Shown piece after piece: positions 38,517 through 46,596 of a stretch of DNA of 64,000 bases (within the stretch, counting starts at the first letter, position 1; each line of letters starts with the position of its first letter). This DNA is from a virus. The position numbers were made by a program, and so were the translations under genes. The DNA lies in IMG/VR virus record IMGVR_UViG_3300007346_000025, positions 1 through 64,000 of that record; one strand, written 5' to 3'. The notes beneath the pieces are model-generated. The model searched no databases. It had not been told where the DNA came from and saw only the letters and a list, made by a program, of their open reading frames with translations.

Positions 38517-38928
38517 ATGTAGTAGTTGTTGTTTGCTCTATTAAGTTTTTAATTGACCTTCTACCTTTTTCTCCTATTGGAATAGGATTTCCCTCTTCAT
38601 CTATATGTACAAATGTAATATTTGTTTTTAAAACTAGAGACTGAACTCCAGTATAAACATTGTGTGCCCTTGCTTCCATATAAAGCATGACAGAAGTATT
38701 ACCTACTTTACTAGGTTTACCATATATTTTAAGTAACTGACTCTCTCTTGCAGGTTTTTCAAAGTTACATTTATCAATACTTACTGTGACCATTCTAGGT
38801 GTATCACATAACTGCATAGCATAACCTGCAGCAGCTGCATCAATCCATGCTAATAATTTACCTCCAAAGAGATTACCGTGGAAGCCAAGATCTGACTTCT
38901 TAATGGGATGAGAATTTAAGAATTCCAT
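38515..38928 (-). CDS. Acyl-CoA thioesterase, hotdog fold (BFIT/YciA-like)
   Basis: This 137-residue protein matches the single hotdog domain of acyl-CoA thioesterases. It has HGNLFGGKLLAWIDAAAAGY near the N-terminus, then VTVSIDKCNFEKP and FVHIDEEGNPIPI at the C-terminal side. Family members hydrolyse acyl-CoA to free acid plus CoA in the cytoplasm. The length is normal for the family and the motif region is intact, so activity is plausible. It is the last gene of a - strand unit, and the upstream oxygenase-like gene overlaps its start by 13 bases. A phage-encoded thioesterase is uncommon. It may remodel host lipid or CoA pools, which is inference. The family call is strong; the substrate is unknown. 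Confidence 0.88.
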   Translation of the reverse strand: MEFLNSHPIKKSDLGFHGNLFGGKLLAWIDAAAAGYAMQLCDTPRMVTVSIDKCNFEKPARESQLLKIYGKPSKVGNTSVMLYMEARAHNVYTGVQSLVLKTNITFVHIDEEGNPIPIGEKGRRSIKNLIEQTTTTT

Positions 38929-39533
38929 TGATTAAAAAAGAATATTTGAAACAGTCTTCCTGTTTCTCTGTTGTGACCAAAGTAATCATTACCTGAGTGG
39001 ATTAAACCACCATCAAAAATAACTAGTCTATTGAATACATTACCTACTGTATCCTGTCTCTCAAATGGAGTGGGATCTAGAAATGTATCTTTAGAAAATG
39101 CATTACCATTCTCACCCACTGACCAATCTATCTGAGAATTATGAAACACTTTTGATTTCTTATTTCTGTAGAAACTAGTCCCTGATTGAGGTGGAGCATC
39201 TGGAGTTAGATATATAACAGCAGCCCATTGTTGTGCATCACAGTGGAATACTTGTGGTACACCACCAATGCAACTCTGATATCTACCGTTAATACCTACA
39301 TCATACCATCCATAACCATCATCTGTATGGTCTGCAATCTTTATCTGCATAATCTCTTCAAATCTTTCCTTAAGACCTTCAAATAAAAACTGCTGACGGG
39401 TTCTTTCACCCACAGCCCCTTCTCCTGGAAAGTATGTCTGAGCTAATGCATGTTCTCTTACAGCCATAGGATCTTCATAGAAGTCATCTACTACAAAGAA
39501 TCTCTTACTTTGGTTTGGATTAATATTAAACAT
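38916..39533 (-). CDS. 2OG-Fe(II) oxygenase-like protein (DUF6445-like)
   Basis: The 205-residue protein has H97-C-D99 and a distal H179 (LIHSGNDYFGH) followed by R193 in GRLFQIFFF. That is the layout of the iron-binding HxD...H facial triad and 2-oxoglutarate-binding Arg. WAAVIYLTPDAPPQSGTSFY is typical of a family seen in phages and marine bacteria, which I recall as DUF6445. Members probably hydroxylate a still unknown substrate. The gene lies 2 bases downstream of the MazG-like gene and overlaps the thioesterase gene, so these three genes form one operon. Confidence is good for the fold class and low for any particular reaction. Confidence 0.7.
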   Translation of the reverse strand: MFNINPNQSKRFFVVDDFYEDPMAVREHALAQTYFPGEGAVGERTRQQFLFEGLKERFEEIMQIKIADHTDDGYGWYDVGINGRYQSCIGGVPQVFHCDAQQWAAVIYLTPDAPPQSGTSFYRNKKSKVFHNSQIDWSVGENGNAFSKDTFLDPTPFERQDTVGNVFNRLVIFDGGLIHSGNDYFGHNRETGRLFQIFFFNQWNS

Positions 39534-39535
39534 AA

Positions 39536-39922
39536 CTATTTGATTTCTATAAATTTACTAAGATCTGGTCTAAAATAACCAGGTCCCTTCAAAATTTTTC
39601 CATCTTCACGAAGAATGGGTTTACCATCTTCTCCTAACTTACTCATATTACTTGCTTGTATCTCATTAAATACATCTTCTATAACATGTTGCATACCATG
39701 TTTAAGGATTGTACCACATAGAATATATAACTGATCACCAAGTGCATCAGCTATTTCTACTAATGAGTTCTTATGACATGCTTCTAGATATTCATCATTC
39801 TCTTCTTTCATTAAAGAGTGTCTGAGATTAAATTCATGTTCTTCTAATGGTCTTGGGTACTTACCATTCTCTTGCCCAAAGGCATTGTGGAATGTTTCCA
39901 CAGCTTTCAATTGTTCTCTCAT
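39536..39922 (-). CDS. MazG-like nucleotide pyrophosphohydrolase
   Basis: The protein is all-helical, with the EEND-EY...EIADALGD pattern of MazG / phosphoribosyl-ATP-pyrophosphohydrolase folds, whose acidic residues bind Mg. Such enzymes cleave (d)NTPs or alarmone-like nucleotides to the monophosphate and PPi. I place the start at ATG 39922 (MREQLKAVETF). It lies one base after the stop of the small upstream gene, and family members usually begin near this point. An in-frame ATG at 39958 would add MMMMDVYIVEVS, but those methionines come from a GATGATGATG run that encodes DDDD of the upstream gene. The domain call is strong; the nucleotide substrate is not known. Confidence 0.8.
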   Translation of the reverse strand: MREQLKAVETFHNAFGQENGKYPRPLEEHEFNLRHSLMKEENDEYLEACHKNSLVEIADALGDQLYILCGTILKHGMQHVIEDVFNEIQASNMSKLGEDGKPILREDGKILKGPGYFRPDLSKFIEIK

Positions 39923-39923
39923 A

Positions 39924-40097
39924 CTAACTTCCACAATATAAACATCCATCATCATCATCTAATTCTGGATTAGATTCAATCTTAGGATTAAGTTGTTTCT
40001 TAAGTTCATAAATCTGCTGCATAAGCTCTAAGTCCTGGAACATATCACCAGACAGCTTTGCTTTTAATTGTTCTATTTGTTCTTCTAGAGTTGCCAT
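39924..40097 (-). CDS. Small acidic coiled-coil protein, 57 aa
   Basis: ATG at 40097 opens a 57-codon frame. It starts MATLEEQIEQLKAKL, a clear short coiled coil, and ends with a DDDD run and a Cys-x-x-Cys (CLYCGS). It is followed after one base by the likely start of the MazG-like gene, the tight spacing expected of a coupled pair. No family was recognised. The CxxC tail could bind a metal or a partner. It sits just downstream of the terminator at 40109-40140, so it would be the first gene of the thioesterase operon. Confidence 0.6.
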   Translation of the reverse strand: MATLEEQIEQLKAKLSGDMFQDLELMQQIYELKKQLNPKIESNPELDDDDGCLYCGS

Positions 40098-40108
40098 AAA
40101 ACAAAGTT

Positions 40109-40140
40109 AAAAAAAAAGGGGATGACTAAAAAGCCACCCC
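40109..40140 (-). terminator. Intrinsic terminator (- strand)
   Basis: Read on the - strand: GGGGTGGCT, loop TTTT, AGTCATCCCC, then nine T. The stem has one bulge and one G-U pair. It lies after the DUF932-like gene and before the MazG-like operon. Confidence 0.75.
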
Positions 40141-40180
40141 CCTCTCTTTTGTGTATTATTGTTTACCCTTTTACAGGATC

Positions 40181-41401
40181 TTAGAAGAATGCTGCATCAT
40201 CATCCTCATCATCTGAGAAATTAAATGCAAAATCATCTTCCATTTCTTTCTCAAATTGTGTATGATTTTCTGGAGTAGGCTCTAAAGATGCACTATGTGC
40301 ATTTTCTCCTGTCCATTCTTGATCTTCAGCAATTTGAAATTCTTCTTTTTCTTGTTCTACATTCTCACTGATATCATCCATCCAGTCTTCATCCTCTGGG
40401 TCACTGTTGTGAACTTCAGGAATAACAGGAACTTCAAATGTGTTTCCAACTGGATCTGTATAGATAACTGTTTCTTCTATAGCTTCACTAGCACTTTCTT
40501 CAATTTCAAGGTCCTCAAGGATCTCAAGGTTCTCAAGGTCTGTTTTTGGTTCTAATTCTAATGAAGTTTCCTCAGCTTCTGTTCTCTCAATTTCAGTCAA
40601 AATATTAAGCTGATTTTCTGGTTGACCATAATTTTCAGTTAATGGATCTACCTCAGCTTCTATAACTGGTTGTGGTACTGAAGCTGCAGAAAAGTTATTA
40701 ACACTTGATATAAAGTAATGTAATACTCTCTGGTCTTCCATCCAAGTTTTAGGATGTGAAGCCTGGAGTGCTGTAGTTACATAATTATAAAAAGCCCATA
40801 GACTACTTGAGTCTTCAAATACATGTGAAGGTTTACTCATTTCAGATCTTACCATACTAGCCTGCTCAGTAGATAGAATCTGGTATTCAGCAAATAAGAT
40901 ACCAAGAAGTTGAGCTTGTTTTCTCTTGTTCATCTTGATCTCTTTCATTGCATCTTTATCAGACTTTAACTGATCATAATACATCTGAGCATCTTTAAGT
41001 TGATCTTTAATTGTTGCTATCGTTTCTTCATCTGCTGTACCAGTATGTTTTCTGGACCAGCTTCCCATATCTCCGTGTACCATGAATGTACCCGCTTGGT
41101 TTACATAAGCACCAACCCCGCATTTAAATCTTACTTGCTTGTTGTAACTATTAGTCCAAGCAAACATCATAGATAACTCAGGGTCAGAATTATATTGTAG
41201 CACATGGATACCATGTGCAATTTGTCCATCAGCAGTTGCTCTGTATGTTTCAGAGACTACTTTAAAACCTGCATTAGCAAGTTCTGTATATACATAATCA
41301 ATAACAGATTGATGACTAATTACTGTGTAAGTGTCACCATGTGTTGGTAAATCCACAGATACTAACTGTGCTTTTGTCCATTCCGTGATTTTCTTTGGCA
41401 T
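40181..41401 (-). CDS. DUF932-like phage protein with acidic C-terminus
   Basis: This 406-residue protein resembles the DUF932 phage/plasmid family in its N-terminal ~240 residues: VSVDLPTHGDTYTVISH, MMFAWTNSYNKQVRFKCG, and SLWAFYNYVTTALQ. The C-terminal ~150 residues are very rich in Glu/Asp and probably disordered, ending in FSDDEDDDAAFF. The family's biochemical role is not established. A DNA-metabolism role is suggested here by its place next to DNA polymerase: the polymerase's stop lies at 41403, just before this gene's start at 41401. An acidic, aromatic-ended tail recalls SSB-type interaction tails, but that is only an analogy. A terminator follows the gene. Confidence 0.6.
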   Translation of the reverse strand: MPKKITEWTKAQLVSVDLPTHGDTYTVISHQSVIDYVYTELANAGFKVVSETYRATADGQIAHGIHVLQYNSDPELSMMFAWTNSYNKQVRFKCGVGAYVNQAGTFMVHGDMGSWSRKHTGTADEETIATIKDQLKDAQMYYDQLKSDKDAMKEIKMNKRKQAQLLGILFAEYQILSTEQASMVRSEMSKPSHVFEDSSSLWAFYNYVTTALQASHPKTWMEDQRVLHYFISSVNNFSAASVPQPVIEAEVDPLTENYGQPENQLNILTEIERTEAEETSLELEPKTDLENLEILEDLEIEESASEAIEETVIYTDPVGNTFEVPVIPEVHNSDPEDEDWMDDISENVEQEKEEFQIAEDQEWTGENAHSASLEPTPENHTQFEKEMEDDFAFNFSDDEDDDAAFF

Positions 41402-41402
41402 T

Positions 41403-43301
41403 TTAAAATAAACTTAGTTGGTTATTAATAGGTTCTAAAGACCTTATTTCTTTATAGATATTCTCCAAATAGTATTTGAAGTTAATATCATATTCAGAAA
41501 AGTCTTTCTCTTCATAGTCAATCATAACAGTTTGCATCCATTTCCCGGCTTCTATCTGAATTTGTCTTCCATCAGAATTATTTTCTTTAATAATTTTAGA
41601 ACCAGAATTAGATACAAAATATCTTATAGTATGTTGTAAAGGAGTAACTGAATGTTCCCCATCAACAATAGCATGTTGATAGAAACTCCAATCACCTTTA
41701 ATCTTTACACCACCACAATAATCAAATATGTTTTGGTTTTGAGCTAGATAACTTTCAGGCTCAATACCATCTACAAAATAAGCATGTATTGCTTTAGGAA
41801 TAATTAAGAAACTTTTGTTCTTATGTAGGGCCAGGTTATCATATTCAAACCTACCCTTGCATTTAGACTTACCATCTTCTGTAATAGCAATATAATTATT
41901 TACATCACCCAGAATGATCTTGCTATACTTATCATGCTCTAATTGAAGACTTGTAATATCTTCCCATCTCTTGCAGATATCCATATACTTATCTACATAT
42001 TCTCTTGGGATCATTGTCTCAAGACCATCTGTATTTTGCATTAGTGGAATTGCATTAGGAATCTCTTCACAAATCATCTCATACAACATAGATAAACTTA
42101 GCTGACCATTAATAGTAATCCTCATAGTAAATTCAGGATCATACAAGAAACTATTCTCATCATTACTCAAACCATAGGTTGAATTAAGAATAATCTTATA
42201 TACATAATTCTTGGGGTCTTTCTTAGGAATCTTCTTTCTCTCTTCAAAGAACCACTCATACAAGTCACAGAATTCTTCTTGTGGTAAATGTGCTGGAGCC
42301 CACTTATTTCTAATAGCTAAGTTAGGATAGAAACTAGTAACATCAGATGTCATAATTACCATATCATCATTAGCTTCATAGACCTTAGTAGATCTAGCAC
42401 CATGAATACCACCAAGACCATAGTCAGTCTTAACTCCCTTATACTGTACTGAATATTTAAAACCTCCTTTAGTCTCTCCAGGATAGATAACTACTTCCTG
42501 GAACTTCTTTAGAAGATTTTGAAATGTTGCAGTTTTAAATTCAATATAAGGTAGAATAATATCTTTGACTGTAATCCTAGCTCTATGTGTCCGTGCTTGT
42601 CTGAGATCCCATTTCTTTACCTCAAGTTTCTGACTCAAGAAATGTAAGAATAACTCTTTAGAAATTCTTGGTTCAGATGCAGAATAGAGATTAATACCAT
42701 ACTCTGCTGTCAAGTTTCTTCTAAGATTAATCTGCTCTTTGCTGAGCTGCATAATCTGTTTAGTAGACTTAACATCATTAATACAATATTTAATAATCTC
42801 AGGAATCTGTTCTACTGTAATATGTTCAGTGTGACGGATTGGCATGTCAATAATATTTTTCCAATCCATTGTATACTGAATCCATTTGAGTGAACTCTTC
42901 TTAGCATTATTATCCCAGTGGTTTAGTTTGAATACATCTACCTGGTTAATTTGTAGATCTCTTGGACTAAACTCTAAGAACTCTCCTGAATTATGTTTCT
43001 CAATTACATTCTGTGCTTTACCATAAATCCATTTAGCAATTGTCTCTCCTGTGTTATGAATAACAGAGTCTTTGTTTCTTAGGATATACTCAGTAATCTG
43101 ACTGTCAAACCCAAGACCATTAAAACTAACATGCCATTCTTCAGAACTAATATTCTCTTGGAGAAACTCTACTAGTTCTAGGATATCATTCTGGCTCTCA
43201 TGAACCACAAAGATCTTCTGCTCTTCAGAATTTACAGCTTCAAATACTGCTATGAAACAATTACTAAGAGTTTCATAGTCCATTACCCAATGTGTTCTCA
43301 T
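41403..43301 (-). CDS. Family B DNA polymerase with 3'-5' exonuclease domain
   Basis: The 632-residue protein has exonuclease motifs at the N-terminus: D8-Y-E10 in MDYET, N61 to D66 in FNGLGFD, and D176 in YCINDV. The polymerase motifs are complete: A (SDVTSFYP, D320), B (K369 to YG377 in KIILNSTYG) and C (QNTDGLE, D425). Motif C has Asn where the first Asp of DTD usually sits, so catalysis depends on D320 and D425. The size is small for family B and matches compact crAss-like polymerases. It is the probable replicative polymerase, acting with the primase, helicase and SSB-like proteins encoded to the right. No terminal-protein signature was recognised. Confidence 0.92.
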   Translation of the reverse strand: MRTHWVMDYETLSNCFIAVFEAVNSEEQKIFVVHESQNDILELVEFLQENISSEEWHVSFNGLGFDSQITEYILRNKDSVIHNTGETIAKWIYGKAQNVIEKHNSGEFLEFSPRDLQINQVDVFKLNHWDNNAKKSSLKWIQYTMDWKNIIDMPIRHTEHITVEQIPEIIKYCINDVKSTKQIMQLSKEQINLRRNLTAEYGINLYSASEPRISKELFLHFLSQKLEVKKWDLRQARTHRARITVKDIILPYIEFKTATFQNLLKKFQEVVIYPGETKGGFKYSVQYKGVKTDYGLGGIHGARSTKVYEANDDMVIMTSDVTSFYPNLAIRNKWAPAHLPQEEFCDLYEWFFEERKKIPKKDPKNYVYKIILNSTYGLSNDENSFLYDPEFTMRITINGQLSLSMLYEMICEEIPNAIPLMQNTDGLETMIPREYVDKYMDICKRWEDITSLQLEHDKYSKIILGDVNNYIAITEDGKSKCKGRFEYDNLALHKNKSFLIIPKAIHAYFVDGIEPESYLAQNQNIFDYCGGVKIKGDWSFYQHAIVDGEHSVTPLQHTIRYFVSNSGSKIIKENNSDGRQIQIEAGKWMQTVMIDYEEKDFSEYDINFKYYLENIYKEIRSLEPINNQLSLF

Positions 43302-43341
43302 AAGCTTTATGTTCAGTTAAGCTGTTCCCCCTTCTATCCAC

Positions 43342-43364
43342 AAAAAAAGGCAGCTATTGCTACC
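43342..43364 (-). terminator. Intrinsic terminator (- strand)
   Basis: On the - strand GGTAGC-AATA-GCTGCC forms a 6-bp stem (43349-43364) followed by seven T (43348-43342). It lies between the 113-residue gene and DNA polymerase, so the polymerase probably needs its own promoter or read-through. Confidence 0.75.
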
Positions 43365-43392
43365 CTTTTCTGCTGTTAACCTTTAACATCAA

Positions 43393-43734
43393 TTATGAAT
43401 TGATAATGCTAAGATAATCAAAATCTGGATTAACTGCAATAAGATTAATAAATTCTTTAATAGAATCTACATTGCTGATATAATATTCTTGAAATACTTC
43501 AAGCTTATGTCTATCTTGTTTCATTCCTTTAGTACCTGTAATAGCTTGACCATACTCATCAAGTTTAGGAAGCATCTGTAATGTATTTCTCTTTGTTTTA
43601 GAAATTACTACAAATACTTTGCTCTCTGGGTCAAAGATACATTCTACATAGGGACAATTTGCCGTCATTGGGATTGTTCTAAAGCTTGGTTTACCATTCC
43701 ATTCTGAGGCAACAAGCATCATATTTTTTTCCAT
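43393..43734 (-). CDS. Uncharacterised protein, 113 aa
   Basis: No family was recognised. The protein is a compact mixed alpha/beta sequence (MLVASEWNGKPSFRTIPM, then VECIFDPESKVFVVISK) with no signal peptide or membrane helix. A basic patch (KTKRN) lies mid-protein. It sits upstream of the DNA polymerase with a terminator in between and 21 bases downstream of another unknown gene. A small replication-accessory role is possible but unproven. Confidence 0.6.
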   Translation of the reverse strand: MEKNMMLVASEWNGKPSFRTIPMTANCPYVECIFDPESKVFVVISKTKRNTLQMLPKLDEYGQAITGTKGMKQDRHKLEVFQEYYISNVDSIKEFINLIAVNPDFDYLSIINS

Positions 43735-43755
43735 ACTGGTTTATTTTTACACAAA

Positions 43756-44322
43756 TTAACTTATAATCTTTAAATTTTCCAAATTAGCTACTTCAATTAA
43801 TAAAATTTCTTTTTCCATATTTGGTTTACTACATAACTCACCAACTGACTCAAGCATATTAATTGGTACATCTAGTAGTTCAGCATATTTTATAAAATAT
43901 TTTTCAGGAAAAAGATAACTTTCAATATAAAAATAGTTTCCACTATTTTTTGCAAAGTATGTTAAAATTTTATTTTTTCTTTCTAAATTAATTTTACTAT
44001 ATTTTCCATTTATAAAATGGAACCAATCTTGTTCTAAATCAGAAAAATCAAAAGTAAATACAGCTGTTTCATCATCTACAATAATATAATCACAGAGTCT
44101 TGTATGCTTTAATAAAATATTTTTTTCAAATTGTCTATATTCAGCATCTGTTCTTATTTTGTAAACACAAATTAGCTTCATATCCTCAGGAGTATAAGAT
44201 GTTCCCCAACCCAAATAGGTTTCTTGAGGAACAGTGCTTACCCCCCTTTTAATATCCAAGAGCGGATATAAAAATATCTTGGACTTTTGAAAATATTTCT
44301 TATAAATCCCAGTTATTGCCAT
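43756..44322 (-). CDS. Uncharacterised protein, 188 aa
   Basis: No domain was recognised. The sequence is soluble, rich in Tyr/Phe/Ile/Lys and likely alpha/beta. It has a central acidic-aromatic stretch (DLEQDWFHFINGKYSKINL). Base composition is even more AT-rich than its neighbours, which may mark a recent arrival. It starts 2 bases after the PD-(D/E)XK nuclease gene, so it is probably co-expressed with it. Confidence 0.55.
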   Translation of the reverse strand: MAITGIYKKYFQKSKIFLYPLLDIKRGVSTVPQETYLGWGTSYTPEDMKLICVYKIRTDAEYRQFEKNILLKHTRLCDYIIVDDETAVFTFDFSDLEQDWFHFINGKYSKINLERKNKILTYFAKNSGNYFYIESYLFPEKYFIKYAELLDVPINMLESVGELCSKPNMEKEILLIEVANLENLKIIS

Positions 44323-44324
44323 AA

Positions 44325-45344
44325 TTATAGTGTTACATTACCTAAAGCTAATTGATACGGTAAACTATATTCTTTGTTTTCATAGTGGTATCTTAATACA
44401 TCTTCTATTTCATCAAATCTAGCTAACCACATCTCCATTGTTTCCATGCTAACTTGGTAAGGATACACTTGATTATACTTGTCAATTACAATGAATGTTA
44501 CCATTATGTTCCATTCTGCTGAATCTTCAAGCTCTCTCAAGAACTCATACCAAGCCATTTTATAGTATATAGACGCTTGAATCCAGTACTTGTAATACTC
44601 TACAGACTCAGGAAAAGATGCAATATCTTTACCTGTTGTCTTTAAGTCATTGATAAACAAGGTCTTAGATGCATAATCTATAACTACATTATCTAGAATA
44701 CCTTTAAAACCATATGGTAAATAATCCAAATCAACCTTGATTTCATGCTCACTAAATGTTTTAATGTGCTTGTCATCATCTGACTTATCTAGTTGTAAAA
44801 GTGTTCTAACTGCTTGATTGGACTTTAGTTCAATAACTGATTCTCTGCAGCCATTCAGAGTAACTTCATCTACTACAGTCTTATCAAGACTTTCTTTGAG
44901 AAAATTAAAATAATTTTTGTTTTCTTCCGTTAGTACTTTATCTAATCTTTGTTGATCAGTTTTAAGACTTTGGTAAAGATTTGCTGTGAGTAGTTGTGTA
45001 AGTATCTCTTGTAAGTAGTCTTCCAAAGATAAAGAATCATTTCCAACTGTACAATGATATTTGAAAATATTATCAATAATTTTTCTTTGGCTATCAGTTG
45101 GGAACTTACCCTGCATACTGATAAAATACTTGTCATAGTTCTCAGGTTCAAATAAAAGACAGTGTAAGACACGACCTGCTACCAGGTGCGTGTCTGTACT
45201 GTCTTCTCTTTGGTTGAGCACATAATGACTGTAAAACATTCTAGGTGAGAACAACAGCTTATTAATGCTACTGTAACTAAAATAGAATTTGTTTTTATAA
45301 AATAGTTCTAGTTCATCAGAACCAGTCAATGTCGGTAGACTCAT
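44325..45344 (-). CDS. PD-(D/E)XK exonuclease (RecB/YqaJ-type)
   Basis: The 339-residue protein starts with a helical segment typical of this nuclease class (SYSSINKLLFSPRMFYSHYV, then GRVLHCLLFEP). The catalytic core follows: GILDNVVIDY, then FINDLKTTGKD, giving the D...D-x-K triad. YWIQASIYYKMA downstream is the conserved Gln/Tyr helix. It probably resects or processes DNA ends for recombination, together with the Sak4-like ATPase and SSB-like protein. The start overlaps the end of the 413-residue gene by 29 bases. The motifs are intact, in contrast with the degenerate copy in the virion protein near 20.4 kb. Confidence 0.85.
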   Translation of the reverse strand: MSLPTLTGSDELELFYKNKFYFSYSSINKLLFSPRMFYSHYVLNQREDSTDTHLVAGRVLHCLLFEPENYDKYFISMQGKFPTDSQRKIIDNIFKYHCTVGNDSLSLEDYLQEILTQLLTANLYQSLKTDQQRLDKVLTEENKNYFNFLKESLDKTVVDEVTLNGCRESVIELKSNQAVRTLLQLDKSDDDKHIKTFSEHEIKVDLDYLPYGFKGILDNVVIDYASKTLFINDLKTTGKDIASFPESVEYYKYWIQASIYYKMAWYEFLRELEDSAEWNIMVTFIVIDKYNQVYPYQVSMETMEMWLARFDEIEDVLRYHYENKEYSLPYQLALGNVTL

Positions 45345-46557
45345 TTGTTTCTATTTGATGGTTATTTGATACAAGTTCTGGCTCAGTTTCTACTACAGAT
45401 TCAACTGTTTCTGGCTCAATGTTGAGCTCTATTACTGCAGGAGGATCTGGTAACATCTCTTTTTCTTCAGATTCAATTTCTTTTTCTGGAAGAACATTTA
45501 GTTCAGTTACAGTAATAGCTTGATTATTTTCATCATACTCTACAATACCGGAATATGGTTCATTTATAGCAGTTTCAACTGCAGGTGTAGGAACAAACTC
45601 TCTTACATTAAAAGTTTTACTCCAATAAATATTTCTAATAAACCAATCTATTCTCTCTTGAAGTAGAATATGTGTCCAATCTCTAGTAAGTAAACTAAGA
45701 TCTATAAGCTTGCTAGCAACTCTATCTGGATCTAGATTTCCAATTTCTTTAACTGCCATATTAAAATAACTTACCATAGACTTAAAATTTACATGGTTTC
45801 TAGTATTGCAGGATGAGATTTTATGTTCAAATCCTTCAAGAAGTAGTAGAAGATACAAGGCACTATCTACATAATTAGAATTTGCCATAATCTCCATAGC
45901 CATGATATGATTATCCTGGTCAGAACTCTCAAACATCTTAACTAGTTGTTGATATACCTCAGCTGTAATAGTAACAGCATCATCACCATTAATTAGAGCA
46001 AGTAACTCTGATTCATCAAAAATTGGTTTGTTCTGAATACTATCAAGCATACTTCTATATTCATCTTCAACAAAATAAACACCAGAAGAATATTGTTCAG
46101 ATATTTTAAATCCTGAACTAAGCATATGACTTTTTGTACTATACTCAAGGTATATTACATCTGGATTACATGCATCTACAGCGGTCTTATACTTATCTGT
46201 ATAGTACATATCAAGTCCCTTATCGGTCTTTAACCACTCTACATATTTAGTAAACTCTTCAGTTTCAGCATTGTGCAACCAACGGTAACCTGTAATCTTA
46301 TTTAAAGTTGCTTTACCTGAAATAATAACATTAGCTCTTTCAGGATCTCTAACTATTTTTACTCCAAGATCTAATGCTAGATCTCTAAGTTTAACCCTAG
46401 GAATATTAACTCCTGGCATTAAGTATATACTATCTCCTTGTGCGGGAACATATCCCTTATCTACTGTATAAATATCACTCCTATTCTTTGGTATACCATA
46501 CAATAGTTCTACATCTAATGTATCATCGTTTTTGTTACAAATTATAATTTGTTCCAT
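45316..46557 (-). CDS. Uncharacterised protein with DxDNH motif, 413 aa
   Basis: No known enzyme family was recognised. The N-terminal ~150 residues look alpha/beta (LMPGVNIPRVKLRDLALDLGVKI). Residues ~205-270 contain LVKMFESSDQDNHIMAMEIM. The same signature occurs in the proteins encoded at 48926-49333 and 58455-58868, so the three share a small domain. The C-terminal ~80 residues are acidic and Pro/Glu-rich. The end overlaps the nuclease gene by 29 bases, and a terminator lies upstream of its start, suggesting its own promoter in the TATATTTTTATATT stretch before the ATG. Confidence 0.65.
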   Translation of the reverse strand: MEQIIICNKNDDTLDVELLYGIPKNRSDIYTVDKGYVPAQGDSIYLMPGVNIPRVKLRDLALDLGVKIVRDPERANVIISGKATLNKITGYRWLHNAETEEFTKYVEWLKTDKGLDMYYTDKYKTAVDACNPDVIYLEYSTKSHMLSSGFKISEQYSSGVYFVEDEYRSMLDSIQNKPIFDESELLALINGDDAVTITAEVYQQLVKMFESSDQDNHIMAMEIMANSNYVDSALYLLLLLEGFEHKISSCNTRNHVNFKSMVSYFNMAVKEIGNLDPDRVASKLIDLSLLTRDWTHILLQERIDWFIRNIYWSKTFNVREFVPTPAVETAINEPYSGIVEYDENNQAITVTELNVLPEKEIESEEKEMLPDPPAVIELNIEPETVESVVETEPELVSNNHQIETNESTDIDWF

Positions 46558-46561
46558 AATA

Positions 46562-46590
46562 TAAAAATATAGGGGGCTGCTACACCCCCT
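46562..46590 (-). terminator. Intrinsic terminator (- strand)
   Basis: AGGGGG/CCCCCT (46571-46590, 8-base loop) is followed on the - strand by ATATTTTTATA. It ends transcription after the AAA+ ATPase gene. The same AT stretch lies just before the ATG at 46557 and could hold the next promoter. Confidence 0.7.
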
Positions 46591-46596
46591 GGTTAA

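Noticed and set aside
39923-39958. MazG-like gene starting at ATG 39958
   Set aside because: The MMMM start arises from the GATGATG run encoding DDDD in the upstream small gene; ATG 39922 gives coupled spacing and a typical family start.
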